A stretch of 53,411 nucleotides of DNA from Flavobacteriaceae bacterium (GTDB lineage: Bacteria > Bacteroidota > Bacteroidia > Flavobacteriales > Flavobacteriaceae). The notes under the pieces are model-generated. The model did no database searches, was not told the origin of the DNA, and saw only the letters and a program-made list of their open reading frames with translations. The position numbers and the translations under genes are program-made. The stretch spans positions 1 to 53,411 of the forward strand of contig JABDIV010000048.1 of NCBI GenBank assembly GCA_013003555.1. Reading direction: 5' to 3'. Below are positions 1 through 8,910 of this stretch, in pieces; position 1 is the stretch's first letter; each line of letters begins with the position of its first letter.

Positions 1-3000
1 GACAACAAAAAAGCCTTGTCCGACCGGGATGTAACGCCCTGGTGTTTTTGTTGGGGTTCCTCCGGTTCCAACATCAGGATCGTTGGTGCCCTGTGCTGCC
101 GATGGCGTTCCACCTGAAAGATTATAGGTGGCGTATCCGCCCTGATATTCTGCGAGATTATGAGAACCACCACCCCAATGTTCCCAGAAATATAAGGTTC
201 CCGTTGTTGCTCCTGCACCGGCAATGATCGATCCATTGTCCAATATAAATTGGTTAGCATCAATCGCCGAAGCATAAGGATTACCTGCCAGGTAATCATT
301 TCCTGCTGAAATTGTTAGATTGATATCACCATTGTTGGGTTTACCGAGGAACGAATAATTCTGGTCGTCGAGAATACCACCTGAACCCGGACCTTTCATT
401 GTAAAGCCTTCACCGGCGTTAATCGTGCCACTGCTTCTCATATGTTGCCATGAAGCATAGTCATCATCCAATTGGTTGGCAAATTTCCATATCCAGTAAT
501 CGGCAATACCAACAGGAGTTGTATCCGTGCCGTCATATCCACTGGTTAAGAAGTTCACATTTAGTCCACCATCCTTCAAGATATCGGGCAAAGTATAATT
601 GTTATTGTTAGACGTGATGTTACTAATACCAACCGGAGCTGACCAGTAATTATAGGTATAGAGATCGGCCGTTCCTTGCTGATCTCGTTCAAGTCTTCCT
701 GAACTGGCAACTTCAAGGTCGCTTCCCTGTGTTTGGATCAACTGCGATTCACCCTCGAGATCGATATCGCCATCAAGATTAAGATAGTGTGTAACTGTCA
801 ATCCATAGCCTTCTCCAGCAGCTGTATCGCCATCAACGGTTAGTGTATTCGCATTGACAAACAATCCGAGTATATTTCGATTGCCATCATTGGCTCCCGG
901 TAAGTCAGAATCGTTCTTTATGGTCACATCGTGATTGATTTGTACAATATTCCAATCGACCGATATATCAGCATCAACAATTGACGTTGTTCCCGGAATG
1001 GTTTGTACATCTCCGTTAAGCCAAGTATTGGCACTATCCCAGTCACCGGTTTGAGTAGACTTATAGGGAAGTGGAGCTGTCTGCCAGTCAACGGTCTTCA
1101 AATTCTTTAATGAACCCTGGATGCCATTACCGGATTCATCCTTTGTATTTGTATAGGTATAGGTAGACATCGGGTAATAACCGGCCAGATTAGACCAGGG
1201 TAAAGTTGCTGTATCATCCTTTGTGGGAGATATCGATAGATCTTGGAAGTATTTACCACCAACAAATGAGGCATTGTCCTCCAATTCCTGGTTCATAATA
1301 TAACGTAATTGGGTAGTTGTTAGGGCTGAATCCCATACGCGTACCTCATCGATATTGCCATGAAAGTATGCTGTAGTGGCTGTTTTACCAGCTGCACCGA
1401 CAAAAAAGGACTGATTCGTCACTGCCGGGGCCGATTTGTTTTCAGAGGTATCAGCAACACCATCGATATAGAGCGTAGCTGCTGTTCCATCATATATTAC
1501 GGCCAGGTGATGCCATTCATCTGTAGGAATCACTACAGAAGAGGTGATAGATTGCATAGTACCTGCACCATTTCGCCATCTCACGTTCAATTCACCTGTA
1601 TTCAATATGCGCATATCATAACCTTCAGTGAAGGTAGCATCCCGTTTAGAAAGGATTGATTTGTCGCCGGAATTCGAACCTCTGTTCACCCAGGCCGATA
1701 AAGTGAAACCTGTAGCATCGAGATCCAGATTATCTTCCATGTCGATATAATCGAGATTGGCCGGATCGAAATAAATCGAACGTTCAAAGACACGTTCAGG
1801 TGCCCAGCCAAAGGTAATGTATTCGGTTCCGTCGAAGTCATATTCGGTTGTCAGGGTGCTACCTGATTCGGTCATAACCCTATAATCAGCAGTCGGATCA
1901 AAGACTCCGGTTGACGATATAAACATCAAGTATCTGCCATCTGGTGGGGTGGCTGTTCTAACCGCATTTGAAGGGATAGATACTTTAACAGTAGACACGT
2001 CTCCTCCGTTTTCAACCACTTTCCAGATTCTTGGAATGGCCTCAAATGATACGTTGGTTATTAGTCCGGGATCACCAATATCGGTACTCATATCGACGGT
2101 AATGCTAATAGCAGCCCCATTAAGGTTCGCGCCATTGTTACCCCAAATAAGGAATTCCCTATCATTGAAGGTATTCGAATTGGTGGTTATATTTTCATTA
2201 TTCGTTGTGTAGATATCGGTAAGCCCCATGGTTATTACACCTTCGATTGGTCCGCTTACATCTGTTGCGTTGTTCACACTACTTGACTGTTTCTGAAGCA
2301 GATTTGAGTTATCATCCCGACCGATCCCAGCGATATCATAATTAAAACCGGCGTTAACGGATTGATCCCAAATGACAGTTCCATTTGAATTCACGTAATC
2401 TTGTGAGGTTCCATTTACACCAAGTGTAATGCCATATTTTATAGCCAAATACGATTGAACCCTGTTACGCGCTTGTGTGAGATCGGTATCAACCAGCCGT
2501 GATCGGTAAGTGATCACTTCTGCTACTCTCGCGTTAAGGGATGCTTCCCATCCTTCACTTCGTCCAAGCCACCATCGCGAATCATCGGTGTTCATATATT
2601 CGGCCACATCATTTTGAGTGGTTTCAATATCATTGGCATTATAATAGAGCTCTTGCTGAGTATCGGCTGAATTATTTCTTGTATTGATAATTCCGGTATT
2701 ATCATAGCTCGATCCGGTTCCAATCTCCGCAACTGCATAGCCATCTCCAGCACCGCTGAAGGTATCATGAGCATAGGCAATGATTTCGTTGTTTATTCTA
2801 CCGGAGTAGTCACCGAAACCAATTCCGGTGGCATCTGTTGCATTGGTTTCTACATGCGCATCACTGCAAAATACATCCATAAAACCAAAGGAGTTATTGA
2901 TGGGTGTATCATCAGGGATTAAAACGACGAAAATTTCTTCTGTGTAAAACCCATAGTCTCCTGTGATAAACTCCCTGGAAGTATCGTCGTACGAATAATC

Positions 3001-4959
3001 GCCATCTACTGTAAAGGTGTTATAGGAATTATCAAATTCAACGACTGGATTAAAGTTGATGTTTTTGGTTGCATTATCGCGGTAGGTTGGTTCCTGACCG
3101 CTATTCAATACCCGACCATCTGAGCCTCGGCCCTGGTCTGCCCATGTTGAAACGCTTTGTCCGTCGGTAAGAGAAAGTCCGTCAGTTCCTTTCAACCATA
3201 GAGCAAGATCGGAGGTTACACCACCCGGTCCTGAAGTCGGCTCGCTTCTTTCAGTTATTGAGAAATTATCAATAGCCATATCGCTATTTGAATTACTTCC
3301 TGTATTACCCTGGATGCGAATTTTAATAGTCTGACCAACGTAGGCGCTAAGATCAACACTAATAGGTATCCAGCCCGAGTTATTTGAATTTTGAATCTCT
3401 CCGGTTCGAGCGAATAAACTCGTTGGATAAGTTATTCCGCTATCTGTGCTCAGGTCCAGGTTTAAGGTACCCATATGACTTCCGTACATGTGAATGTAGA
3501 AGGTAAGACGCGGATTAGTAGTTCCGGTTAATACGAAACATGGTGAAATAAAATTGGCGGTGCTGCTCAAATTCCCATCGGTTTCTGTAAACATATAATA
3601 GGAACCATTTGAGGCGGCGTTTGGACCCGTATTTGCTGTCGGCGTTCCACCGGTTTGACGTGTCCAATCGAAACTGTCACCTGTATCCTGTGTCCATAAC
3701 CCAATGCCTGATTCAAAATCTTCGGTATATGGGAAACTGCTCACATAACCACCACAAAGGTCTACTCCAGTTCCCTGTATATCAAAATTATAGGGGTTTT
3801 CATCGGCATCATTGTTTAAGATCGTAAGCGTAGCCGTTCGCAATCCGAGGGCACTTGGATTAAAGGTTATATCGAATGTAGTTGTTGCACCACCGCTCGC
3901 AATTGCGTTCGCGGGGGTAGCTGTTACAGTAAAATCTCCGGCATGCGCACCGGTTATGGTAACATAAGGTGAAACCCCAGTTAAATTTAATTGCAGGGTA
4001 CCTGTATTTTGTATTGTAAATGTATTGACGTTGGTTCCTGCTAAGACATCCACATTGCCAAAGTCAGTATCATCGGTTACGGAAGGGGTTGTATCACCAT
4101 CGGCAATTGAAGTTGCATTTCCCTGAACATCCATTTCAGGGCTCGGAACTGTTCCAACTCCCTGGAGATCGAAATTGTATGGATTTTCATCTGCGTCATC
4201 ATTAATAATAGAAAAGGTTGCCGTTCTTGTTCCAAGGGCAATTGGATTAAATGTTATGACAAATGTAGTGCTACCAGAAGGTGCTACTGGTGTTCCCGGA
4301 GCCGTTGTAACTGTAAAATCACCTGGGTTGGCTCCAGTGATTGAGGTTACTCCCAAATTAAGATTAGCAGAACCACTATTTAAAATCGTAAATGTATGAG
4401 CTACCGGAGTTCCGATCAAAGAGTTCCCAAAATCGGTATCATCGGTAGTTGATGGTGAGGTATCCCCATCAGCTATGGAAATACCAAGACCGGTTATGTC
4501 AATTTCAGGTGTTGGTGTTACTCCGGTTCCTTGAATGGCAAAAGTGTATGGCGAATTAGTACCATTTGTAAACGTAATGGTTACAGTCGCTGTTTTTAAA
4601 CCGGCACTACTTGGTGTAAACGTGATAATATGATTCAGTGGTGTTCCGTTTCCAGTAAGATTTCCTAATGAGGCCGAGGCCGGGGTGAAATCTGTTGATC
4701 CGGTAATGGTAACTACAATACCATTGAGTCTGTTTCCCGGGCTACCGCCACTGGCCGTATTGTCTAAAACAAAGGTGTTGGGATTATTAGCTCCAACGAG
4801 AATCGAGCCAAAGTCAGTACCATCGGCAGTGATTGGAGTTATATCGCCATTTGTTATGGTTAAACCACTTCCAGTTACAGTAAGTGTTCCTTGTGCGGAG
4901 ACTGTCGTTACTGCCAGCAAGAGGAAGAGGGCGCTCATAAGCAGGTTAAAATTTTTCAT
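1..4959 (-). CDS. Large multidomain secreted surface protein (choice-of-anchor-D repeats, MAM, LamG), 3' end off the window
   Basis: The frame is open without a stop from an ATG at 4959 to base 1, giving at least 1653 residues; the C-terminus lies outside the window. An N-terminal signal peptide (MKNFNLLMSALFLLLAVTTV, cleavage near SAQG) is clear. Three choice-of-anchor-D/ASH-like repeats follow at about residues 27-140, 152-270 and 275-395, with the recurring pattern DTDFG...TFTI...P...RTAT...NPYNFD.QG.G. A MAM-type domain is at about 400-563 (EDFESGIGLWTQ, HMYGSHMGTLNL, SDMAIDNFSI). Next comes a region common in Bacteroidota surface proteins, with LALWLKG, YLAIKYGITLG and IAGIGRDD (about 575-900), and a LamG/concanavalin-like domain at about 1053-1223 (WHHLAVIYDGTAATLYIDG). 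The role is probably adhesion or glycan binding on the cell surface. A T9SS sorting domain is expected beyond the edge but is not seen. Confidence 0.88.
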   Translation of the reverse strand, partial: MKNFNLLMSALFLLLAVTTVSAQGTLTVTGSGLTITNGDITPITADGTDFGSILVGANNPNTFVLDNTASGGSPGNRLNGIVVTITGSTDFTPASASLGNLTGNGTPLNHIITFTPSSAGLKTATVTITFTNGTNSPYTFAIQGTGVTPTPEIDITGLGISIADGDTSPSTTDDTDFGNSLIGTPVAHTFTILNSGSANLNLGVTSITGANPGDFTVTTAPGTPVAPSGSTTFVITFNPIALGTRTATFSIINDDADENPYNFDLQGVGTVPSPEMDVQGNATSIADGDTTPSVTDDTDFGNVDVLAGTNVNTFTIQNTGTLQLNLTGVSPYVTITGAHAGDFTVTATPANAIASGGATTTFDITFNPSALGLRTATLTILNNDADENPYNFDIQGTGVDLCGGYVSSFPYTEDFESGIGLWTQDTGDSFDWTRQTGGTPTANTGPNAASNGSYYMFTETDGNLSSTANFISPCFVLTGTTNPRLTFYIHMYGSHMGTLNLDLSTDSGITYPTSLFARTGEIQNSNNSGWIPISVDLSAYVGQTIKIRIQGNTGSNSNSDMAIDNFSITERSEPTSGPGGVTSDLALWLKGTDGLSLTDGQSVSTWADQGRGSDGRVLNSGQEPTYRDNATKNINFNPVVEFDNSYNTFTVDGDYSYDDTSREFITGDYGFYTEEIFVVLIPDDTPINNSFGFMDVFCSDAHVETNATDATGIGFGDYSGRINNEIIAYAHDTFSGAGDGYAVAEIGTGSSYDNTGIINTRNNSADTQQELYYNANDIETTQNDVAEYMNTDDSRWWLGRSEGWEASLNARVAEVITYRSRLVDTDLTQARNRVQSYLAIKYGITLGVNGTSQDYVNSNGTVIWDQSVNAGFNYDIAGIGRDDNSNLLQKQSSSVNNATDVSGPIEGVITMGLTDIYTTNNENITTNSNTFNDREFLIWGNNGANLNGAAISITVDMSTDIGDPGLITNVSFEAIPRIWKVVENGGDVSTVKVSIPSNAVRTATPPDGRYLMFISSTGVFDPTADYRVMTESGSTLTTEYDFDGTEYITFGWAPERVFERSIYFDPANLDYIDMEDNLDLDATGFTLSAWVNRGSNSGDKSILSKRDATFTEGYDMRILNTGELNVRWRNGAGTMQSITSSVVIPTDEWHHLAVIYDGTAATLYIDGVADTSENKSAPAVTNQSFFVGAAGKTATTAYFHGNIDEVRVWDSALTTTQLRYIMNQELEDNASFVGGKYFQDLSISPTKDDTATLPWSNLAGYYPMSTYTYTNTKDESGNGIQGSLKNLKTVDWQTAPLPYKSTQTGDWDSANTWLNGDVQTIPGTTSIVDADISVDWNIVQINHDVTIKNDSDLPGANDGNRNILGLFVNANTLTVDGDTAAGEGYGLTVTHYLNLDGDIDLEGESQLIQTQGSDLEVASSGRLERDQQGTADLYTYNYWSAPVGISNITSNNNNYTLPDILKDGGLNVNFLTSGYDGTDTTPVGIADYWIWKFANQLDDDYASWQHMRSSGTINAGEGFTMKGPGSGGILDDQNYSFLGKPNNGDINLTISAGNDYLAGNPYASAIDANQFILDNGSIIAGAGATTGTLYFWEHWGGGSHNLAEYQGGYATYNLSGGTPSAAQGTNDPDVGTGGTPTKTPGRYIPVGQGFFVV

Positions 4960-5070
4960 GAGATCTTGTTTTAAGTTTGGGACGTATTAAAACTGATTAA
5001 ATTTGGATCGATGAGGTGCATATCTTCAGAGGCACACACCTCATTGATCCGGTCTTAGAACACTTACATA

Positions 5071-7761
5071 TTATTGTTTAATTATTCGTCTTACCAGGCT
5101 CTGTCCGGATTCACTGTCCATGATCTTCAGTAAATATGTTCCGGCAGAAAGTAAGTTTAGGTTCTTTATTTGTAAATCGTTATTTGCTATTTCAAATGCT
5201 GAATGCACCAATCGTCCTCGGATATCGAACAAGTCAATCTTCAAATCCGATGGATTAAATCCTCCTGGAAGAGCAATAACGAGCTCTGACTGGAATGGAT
5301 TTGGGTAAATTCGAAGGGTATTCAGGGAGTCATCTTCAAGTCCGAGGGTACCAACCGTTACGGTTACCTGGATAGTTACCTGATCACTTCCACAAAGTGG
5401 ATCTGTACTCGTAAGTATCACATCATATGTGCCTGAAGCTGCATAGGTGTATACCGGGTTAGTATCGGTTGATGAGCCTGAGGCGTCTCCGAAATCCCAG
5501 CTATAAGTATCTGCATCTGATGAGGTGTTCGTAAAAGTAACTTCACCATTATCGGCTGGATTTACCACATGTGTAAAATTCGCAACCGGAAGTGGATCGA
5601 CATTAACAATTACTTCTTCACGCGCACTTTTTATAGGTGCAATTTTCCAATCGTAAAAGAAATAATAATAATCTGTACTAACGTTACTGTTTTTTATGGT
5701 AATAGGACCGTTGGTATAAGGATAGTTGGTCCCGGCTAATGAATTGTTTCTGAATAAATTGAAACCAGTCGACATTTCGGCACTGGCCAGTCTTAAATCG
5801 TTTGCAACCGGAACTATAAAATCAAGGGTCACTTCTTTGATTCCGGCAGATTCAACAATGATTACACGCGAATCTATTAAGTTACCGGCACTGTTCTGAA
5901 GTTGGATTTCTATTTCACCGGCTTGTTGTGCATTGAGTTCAACCGACTTCAACAAAACCGATTCCGTACAGTCAAATATCAAATAACGATCATTTTCACC
6001 ACCGGCAAAAAAACCACCGTTTGCAGTATTGCCGGTTTCACCGACATTGGGTCTTGTAATTACATCTTCAACAAAATATGATGTTGTTGATGTCAGGGCC
6101 GGAGATGTATAATTGGTGCCTGTAAAAACAGGTACGGTATCATCAACATTCGAATACCAATTCAATACTCCTGTTCCAGCGGCACTCAGATCTGCGGTGC
6201 TATTCTCGCATATTGTGGCGTCAGAAGCTGTTGGGTCGGCCGTAGTAGCAGCAAGAGTTACATTCTGAACCGTTGCAGCATTATTCACGATCGTTACCGG
6301 AATGGTTTGTGAAGTGTAACCCGGAGCATCATAAGTGACGTTATAGCTGCCTGCTTCAAGAAGACGGTAATAATCACCGAGTTGGGAATGGGAGGTTACC
6401 CAGGTATTTAAATTCATATCATCATGACCGCTAATGGTTACATTGGCTTCTAGAGGATTGCCCGATTCGTCAGTTACGCTACCCTGTAAACCGTAGTTGG
6501 CTTGTTTAATCAGGTCGAGAAATGCTTGCTTATTCCAATCCCAATGATCGGGCAATTGATTCCCGGGAAGAAATTTAGTGTCCGACAACTCAATAGTCAA
6601 TTCCTTTGAATGCCTGTAAAAATTCATATAATCCTGGCGTCCGCCATAAACAACGTACCAGGTTGCACCATGCGTAACACCCGGACTTGGATATGTGCCT
6701 GAATCATAATCGACCATCATATAGGTTGGATCGGTAGAGTCGTTATGTACATTGGTTGCATATTCAACCGAAATACGTTCAAAATAATCATGATCAACAT
6801 GTTCATTATAAGTGTTATCGTATGGGTAATTAACCAACTCAACACCACCATGGAAATTTGCACCCAATACGATGTTACGTGATTCCTCAAACTTTATAAA
6901 AGCTTCGGTTTCCGGCTCGTAGTGATTGTTGGTACTGTCGTAGTGCAATCGGCTGGTATTGCCACCATTTCCGTTAATACGACCGATATTTTGATTATCC
7001 GGATAATTTCTGTTGAGGTCCTGTCCGTTGGCATTCGCACGCGTGGGGTTGGAGATAATGTTTGAATTACCGCCGTCATAAGATCCGTCTGGATTGGCAT
7101 TCGGACAAATAAATATCTCGGTAGTGTTCACCAGATTGTCAACTTCGGCATCGCTACCGTAATTGGTTAGGAGATAATCGATAAGTCTGATCATCAGCGG
7201 AAAACCGGCTAATTCATCGCCATGCATTGAAGAACTATAGAAAAATTCGGGCTCGGCCTCGTCGGTTGAAACGTTATCAGAGATTTTTAAAACAAATAAA
7301 GAACGTCCGTTAACAGTCGTTCCGATTGTTTCTAAAGTACAAATCGATGGATATGTAGTAGCGAAATAGTTCATTTTCGCAACATATTCGGTATAGGTTG
7401 GATAAGCGTCCCAGGTGGTATCCCATGCCTGGGTGCTCTTGGTTGAAGACGATTTATGCGGATCGAATTCTGGAATTGAGGAAATTACCTCATAATCAAG
7501 ACCGTATTGCAGGAATTGATTGAATGTTTCAGGATTGGCATAGGCTTCAACTTCAAGTTTATTTTTATCCACGTGCTTATGGCTAATCGATAAAAATTGT
7601 ATGATTTCCTGGAATTGGGCTTGATTGTCGGCCTTAAAAGTAAAGTTTACTTCACCATTTGTATCGAGCGATTCCTGAGCCTTTACAAAATTGGTTTTTT
7701 GGCTATAACTACTTGAAAAACAGAGTATAAGCAATAAGAAAGCGAGTAGAGTTCGGTTCAT
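5071..7761 (-). CDS. Secreted M14 zinc carboxypeptidase with regulatory-like, PKD and T9SS sorting domains
   Basis: This 896-residue protein starts with a signal peptide ending at SYSQ (residue 21). The M14 peptidase domain (about 115-420) has the zinc ligands H180 and E183 in MHGDE, the third ligand H304 in ANFHGG, the NPDG and LNRNYPD substrate motifs, and the catalytic Glu at about 391 in LTIELSD. A carboxypeptidase regulatory-like beta domain (424-505) follows, then an Ig-like segment (about 510-570), a PKD domain with YSWDFGD (about 720-800) and a C-terminal T9SS sorting domain (about 815-896; IYPNPF, FDIRGRLV, LSAGTYLLKI). The family removes C-terminal residues from peptides. Here the protein should be exported by the type IX system and act outside the cell in peptide scavenging. 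All catalytic residues are present. It is probably a single transcription unit. Confidence 0.93.
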   Translation of the reverse strand: MNRTLLAFLLLILCFSSSYSQKTNFVKAQESLDTNGEVNFTFKADNQAQFQEIIQFLSISHKHVDKNKLEVEAYANPETFNQFLQYGLDYEVISSIPEFDPHKSSSTKSTQAWDTTWDAYPTYTEYVAKMNYFATTYPSICTLETIGTTVNGRSLFVLKISDNVSTDEAEPEFFYSSSMHGDELAGFPLMIRLIDYLLTNYGSDAEVDNLVNTTEIFICPNANPDGSYDGGNSNIISNPTRANANGQDLNRNYPDNQNIGRINGNGGNTSRLHYDSTNNHYEPETEAFIKFEESRNIVLGANFHGGVELVNYPYDNTYNEHVDHDYFERISVEYATNVHNDSTDPTYMMVDYDSGTYPSPGVTHGATWYVVYGGRQDYMNFYRHSKELTIELSDTKFLPGNQLPDHWDWNKQAFLDLIKQANYGLQGSVTDESGNPLEANVTISGHDDMNLNTWVTSHSQLGDYYRLLEAGSYNVTYDAPGYTSQTIPVTIVNNAATVQNVTLAATTADPTASDATICENSTADLSAAGTGVLNWYSNVDDTVPVFTGTNYTSPALTSTTSYFVEDVITRPNVGETGNTANGGFFAGGENDRYLIFDCTESVLLKSVELNAQQAGEIEIQLQNSAGNLIDSRVIIVESAGIKEVTLDFIVPVANDLRLASAEMSTGFNLFRNNSLAGTNYPYTNGPITIKNSNVSTDYYYFFYDWKIAPIKSAREEVIVNVDPLPVANFTHVVNPADNGEVTFTNTSSDADTYSWDFGDASGSSTDTNPVYTYAASGTYDVILTSTDPLCGSDQVTIQVTVTVGTLGLEDDSLNTLRIYPNPFQSELVIALPGGFNPSDLKIDLFDIRGRLVHSAFEIANNDLQIKNLNLLSAGTYLLKIMDSESGQSLVRRIIKQ

Positions 7762-7978
7762 CAGATCTGGGGTTTAGATTAATTGATGTTCAAAAATCGA
7801 TTGCAATATATGGTTTTAATAGGCTATTTATCCATAAAATGCATAATAAATCGATGAAATACATGTTTTGTTAACATTTGTAAGAAAAGATGTCATTGCA
7901 AGTTTTATGATGTGGAGATACATGAGGCTATGCTTTATTAGATTTAAAAGCTGACCAAAACGCTTAACTTTATTGAGT

Positions 7979-8157
7979 AAATACTTGAGATTTATTTTCG
8001 GTGAATCCAAAAAGGAAGCCTTACAATCAAAATAACCCTTGAAGCTTTGCTTTCAGTGAATTTGAAGGTTGATCCAAGCCTTTACCCTGACTTTCCAAAT
8101 ACTTGAGATTTACCTTCGGTGAATCCAAAAAGGAAGCCTTACAATCAAAATAACCCT
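7979..8157. repeat. Two 61-base direct repeats with 118-base period
   Basis: Copies at 7979-8039 and 8097-8157 match at 59 of 61 positions; the only differences are TT against CC at positions 17-18 of the unit. Weaker similarity (GAAGCTT..CTTCA) continues past both copies. Each copy contains TACAATCAAAATAACCC, whose reverse complement lies at the 3' flank of the tRNA-Met gene (8248-8264). Confidence 0.85.
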
Positions 8158-8224
8158 AGAAGCTTCACTTCATTGGGCTCTTTTTATCTGCCAAAATAAA
8201 AGCGAGCTTTCATTTTTGCCCATA

Positions 8225-8253
8225 AAAAAACCCGATACTTCGTATCCGGGTTA
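8225..8253 (-). terminator. Rho-independent terminator of tRNA-Met
   Basis: Reading the minus strand, AACCCGGATAC-GAA-GTATCGGGTT forms a 10-pair stem with one bulged G and is followed by seven T. It lies 10 bases after the tRNA 3' end. Confidence 0.85.
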
Positions 8254-8262
8254 TTTTGATTG

Positions 8263-8336
8263 TAGCGAGAACGAGATTTGAACTCGTGACCTCCGGGTTA
8301 TGAATCCGACGCTCTAACCACCTGAGCTACCTCGCC
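8263..8336 (-). tRNA. tRNA-Met (CAT)
   Basis: The 74-base minus-strand sequence folds as a cloverleaf. The acceptor arms GGCGAGG and TCTCGCT pair with G-T pairs at both ends, the D stem is GCTC/GAGC, the anticodon loop TTCATAA has anticodon CAT, and the T arm is ACGAG-TTCAAAT-CTCGT. The discriminator is A and CCA is not encoded. An A-C opposition closes the anticodon loop, which I recall from elongator tRNA-Met genes of this phylum. The acceptor start (G-T at 1-72) does not settle initiator versus elongator, but the lack of three G-C pairs in the anticodon stem favours elongator. Confidence 0.93.
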
Positions 8337-8351
8337 GCTTAATAATGGCTG

Positions 8352-8381
8352 CAAATATAAAAACTAAATTCAAGCCTTCAA
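8352..8381 (-). promoter_or_regulatory. Bacteroidota-type promoter of tRNA-Met
   Basis: On the minus strand TTG (8381-8379), a 19-base spacer and TATATTTG (8359-8352) match the phylum consensus TTG-N17-23-TAnnTTTG exactly. Transcription should start near 8345, about nine bases before the tRNA 5' end. Confidence 0.8.
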
Positions 8382-8465
8382 ACCACACCCGCCCAAAATA
8401 TTTTTAATTTATTTTAAAAGTATCTAATTAATGTATATATTGACTTCCTAATATTAAATACCTCT

Positions 8466-8861
8466 ATGAGCGATAAGATCAAATTTGAGCTTGAGTTCCC
8501 GATTCACGCTTCACCGCAGCTTCTATTTCAGTATTTATCAACACCATCCGGATTGTCGGAATGGTTTGCCGATAATGTGAATTCAAGGGGGGAGTTGTTT
8601 ACTTTCATTTGGGATGACAGCGAAGAGCAAGCTAAAATGATCAGTAAGAAAACGGCAGAACGAATAAAGTTCAAATGGTTGAACAATGAAGATGAAGATG
8701 ATAACTCGATCTTCTTTGAATTACGCATTCAGGTTGATGAGATTACGAAGGATGTTTCTCTAATGGTGACCGATTTTGCAGAAGAAGATGAAATAGACGA
8801 GACCAAAATGCTTTGGGATAACCAAATATCTTCCCTGAAACAGATTCTTGGCTCTGGTTAA
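8466..8861 (+). CDS. START-like (SRPBCC superfamily) protein
   Basis: The 131-residue protein has the N-terminal pattern FELEFPIHASPQLLFQYLST followed by SGLSEWFADNV, typical of the START-like/AHSA1-type fold of Bacteroidota. Its length fits a single helix-grip domain, and no signal peptide is seen. Such domains bind hydrophobic ligands or act as chaperone cofactors; the ligand for this family is not known. It ends 29 bases before a hairpin terminator that runs into the next gene's start codon. Confidence 0.85.
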   Translation: MSDKIKFELEFPIHASPQLLFQYLSTPSGLSEWFADNVNSRGELFTFIWDDSEEQAKMISKKTAERIKFKWLNNEDEDDNSIFFELRIQVDEITKDVSLMVTDFAEEDEIDETKMLWDNQISSLKQILGSG

Positions 8862-8880
8862 ATTTCATCCGAAATTACCA

Positions 8881-8888
8881 TATCTTTG
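8881..8888 (+). promoter_or_regulatory. Candidate -7 box TATCTTTG in front of the aminotransferase gene
   Basis: TATCTTTG matches TAnnTTTG. No good -33 TTG lies at the right distance (TTA at 21 bases). If used, transcription starts near 8895 inside the terminator hairpin, leaving a leader of about 16 bases. Confidence 0.45.
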
Positions 8889-8889
8889 C

Positions 8890-8910
8890 CCCGCTTTAAG
8901 CGGGTTTTTT
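8890..8910 (+). terminator. Terminator of the START-like gene, abutting the next ATG
   Basis: CCCGC-TTTAA-GCGGG is followed by six T; the T run ends directly before the aminotransferase ATG at 8911. This leaves no room for a ribosome binding site distinct from the terminator. Confidence 0.8.

Larger units (their letters stand above)
7762..8262. other. 501-base gene-poor stretch between the M14 peptidase and tRNA-Met
   Basis: No convincing gene is seen. The left part (7762-7978) is AT-rich and featureless; a 60-codon minus-strand frame there has no recognisable product. The right part carries two 61-base direct repeats (7979-8039 and 8097-8157) and the tRNA terminator. On the minus strand the repeat region can be read for about 43 codons without a stop, so decayed coding sequence is possible. 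Confidence 0.6.

Noticed and set aside
42..2780. Plus- and minus-strand short frames inside the large surface-protein gene
   Set aside because: They are shadow frames of the 1653-codon minus-strand frame, which has a signal peptide and recognisable domains; the short ones have no motif.
7828..8010. 60-codon minus-strand frame in the gap before tRNA-Met
   Set aside because: AT-rich, no recognisable product, partly made of the direct repeat.
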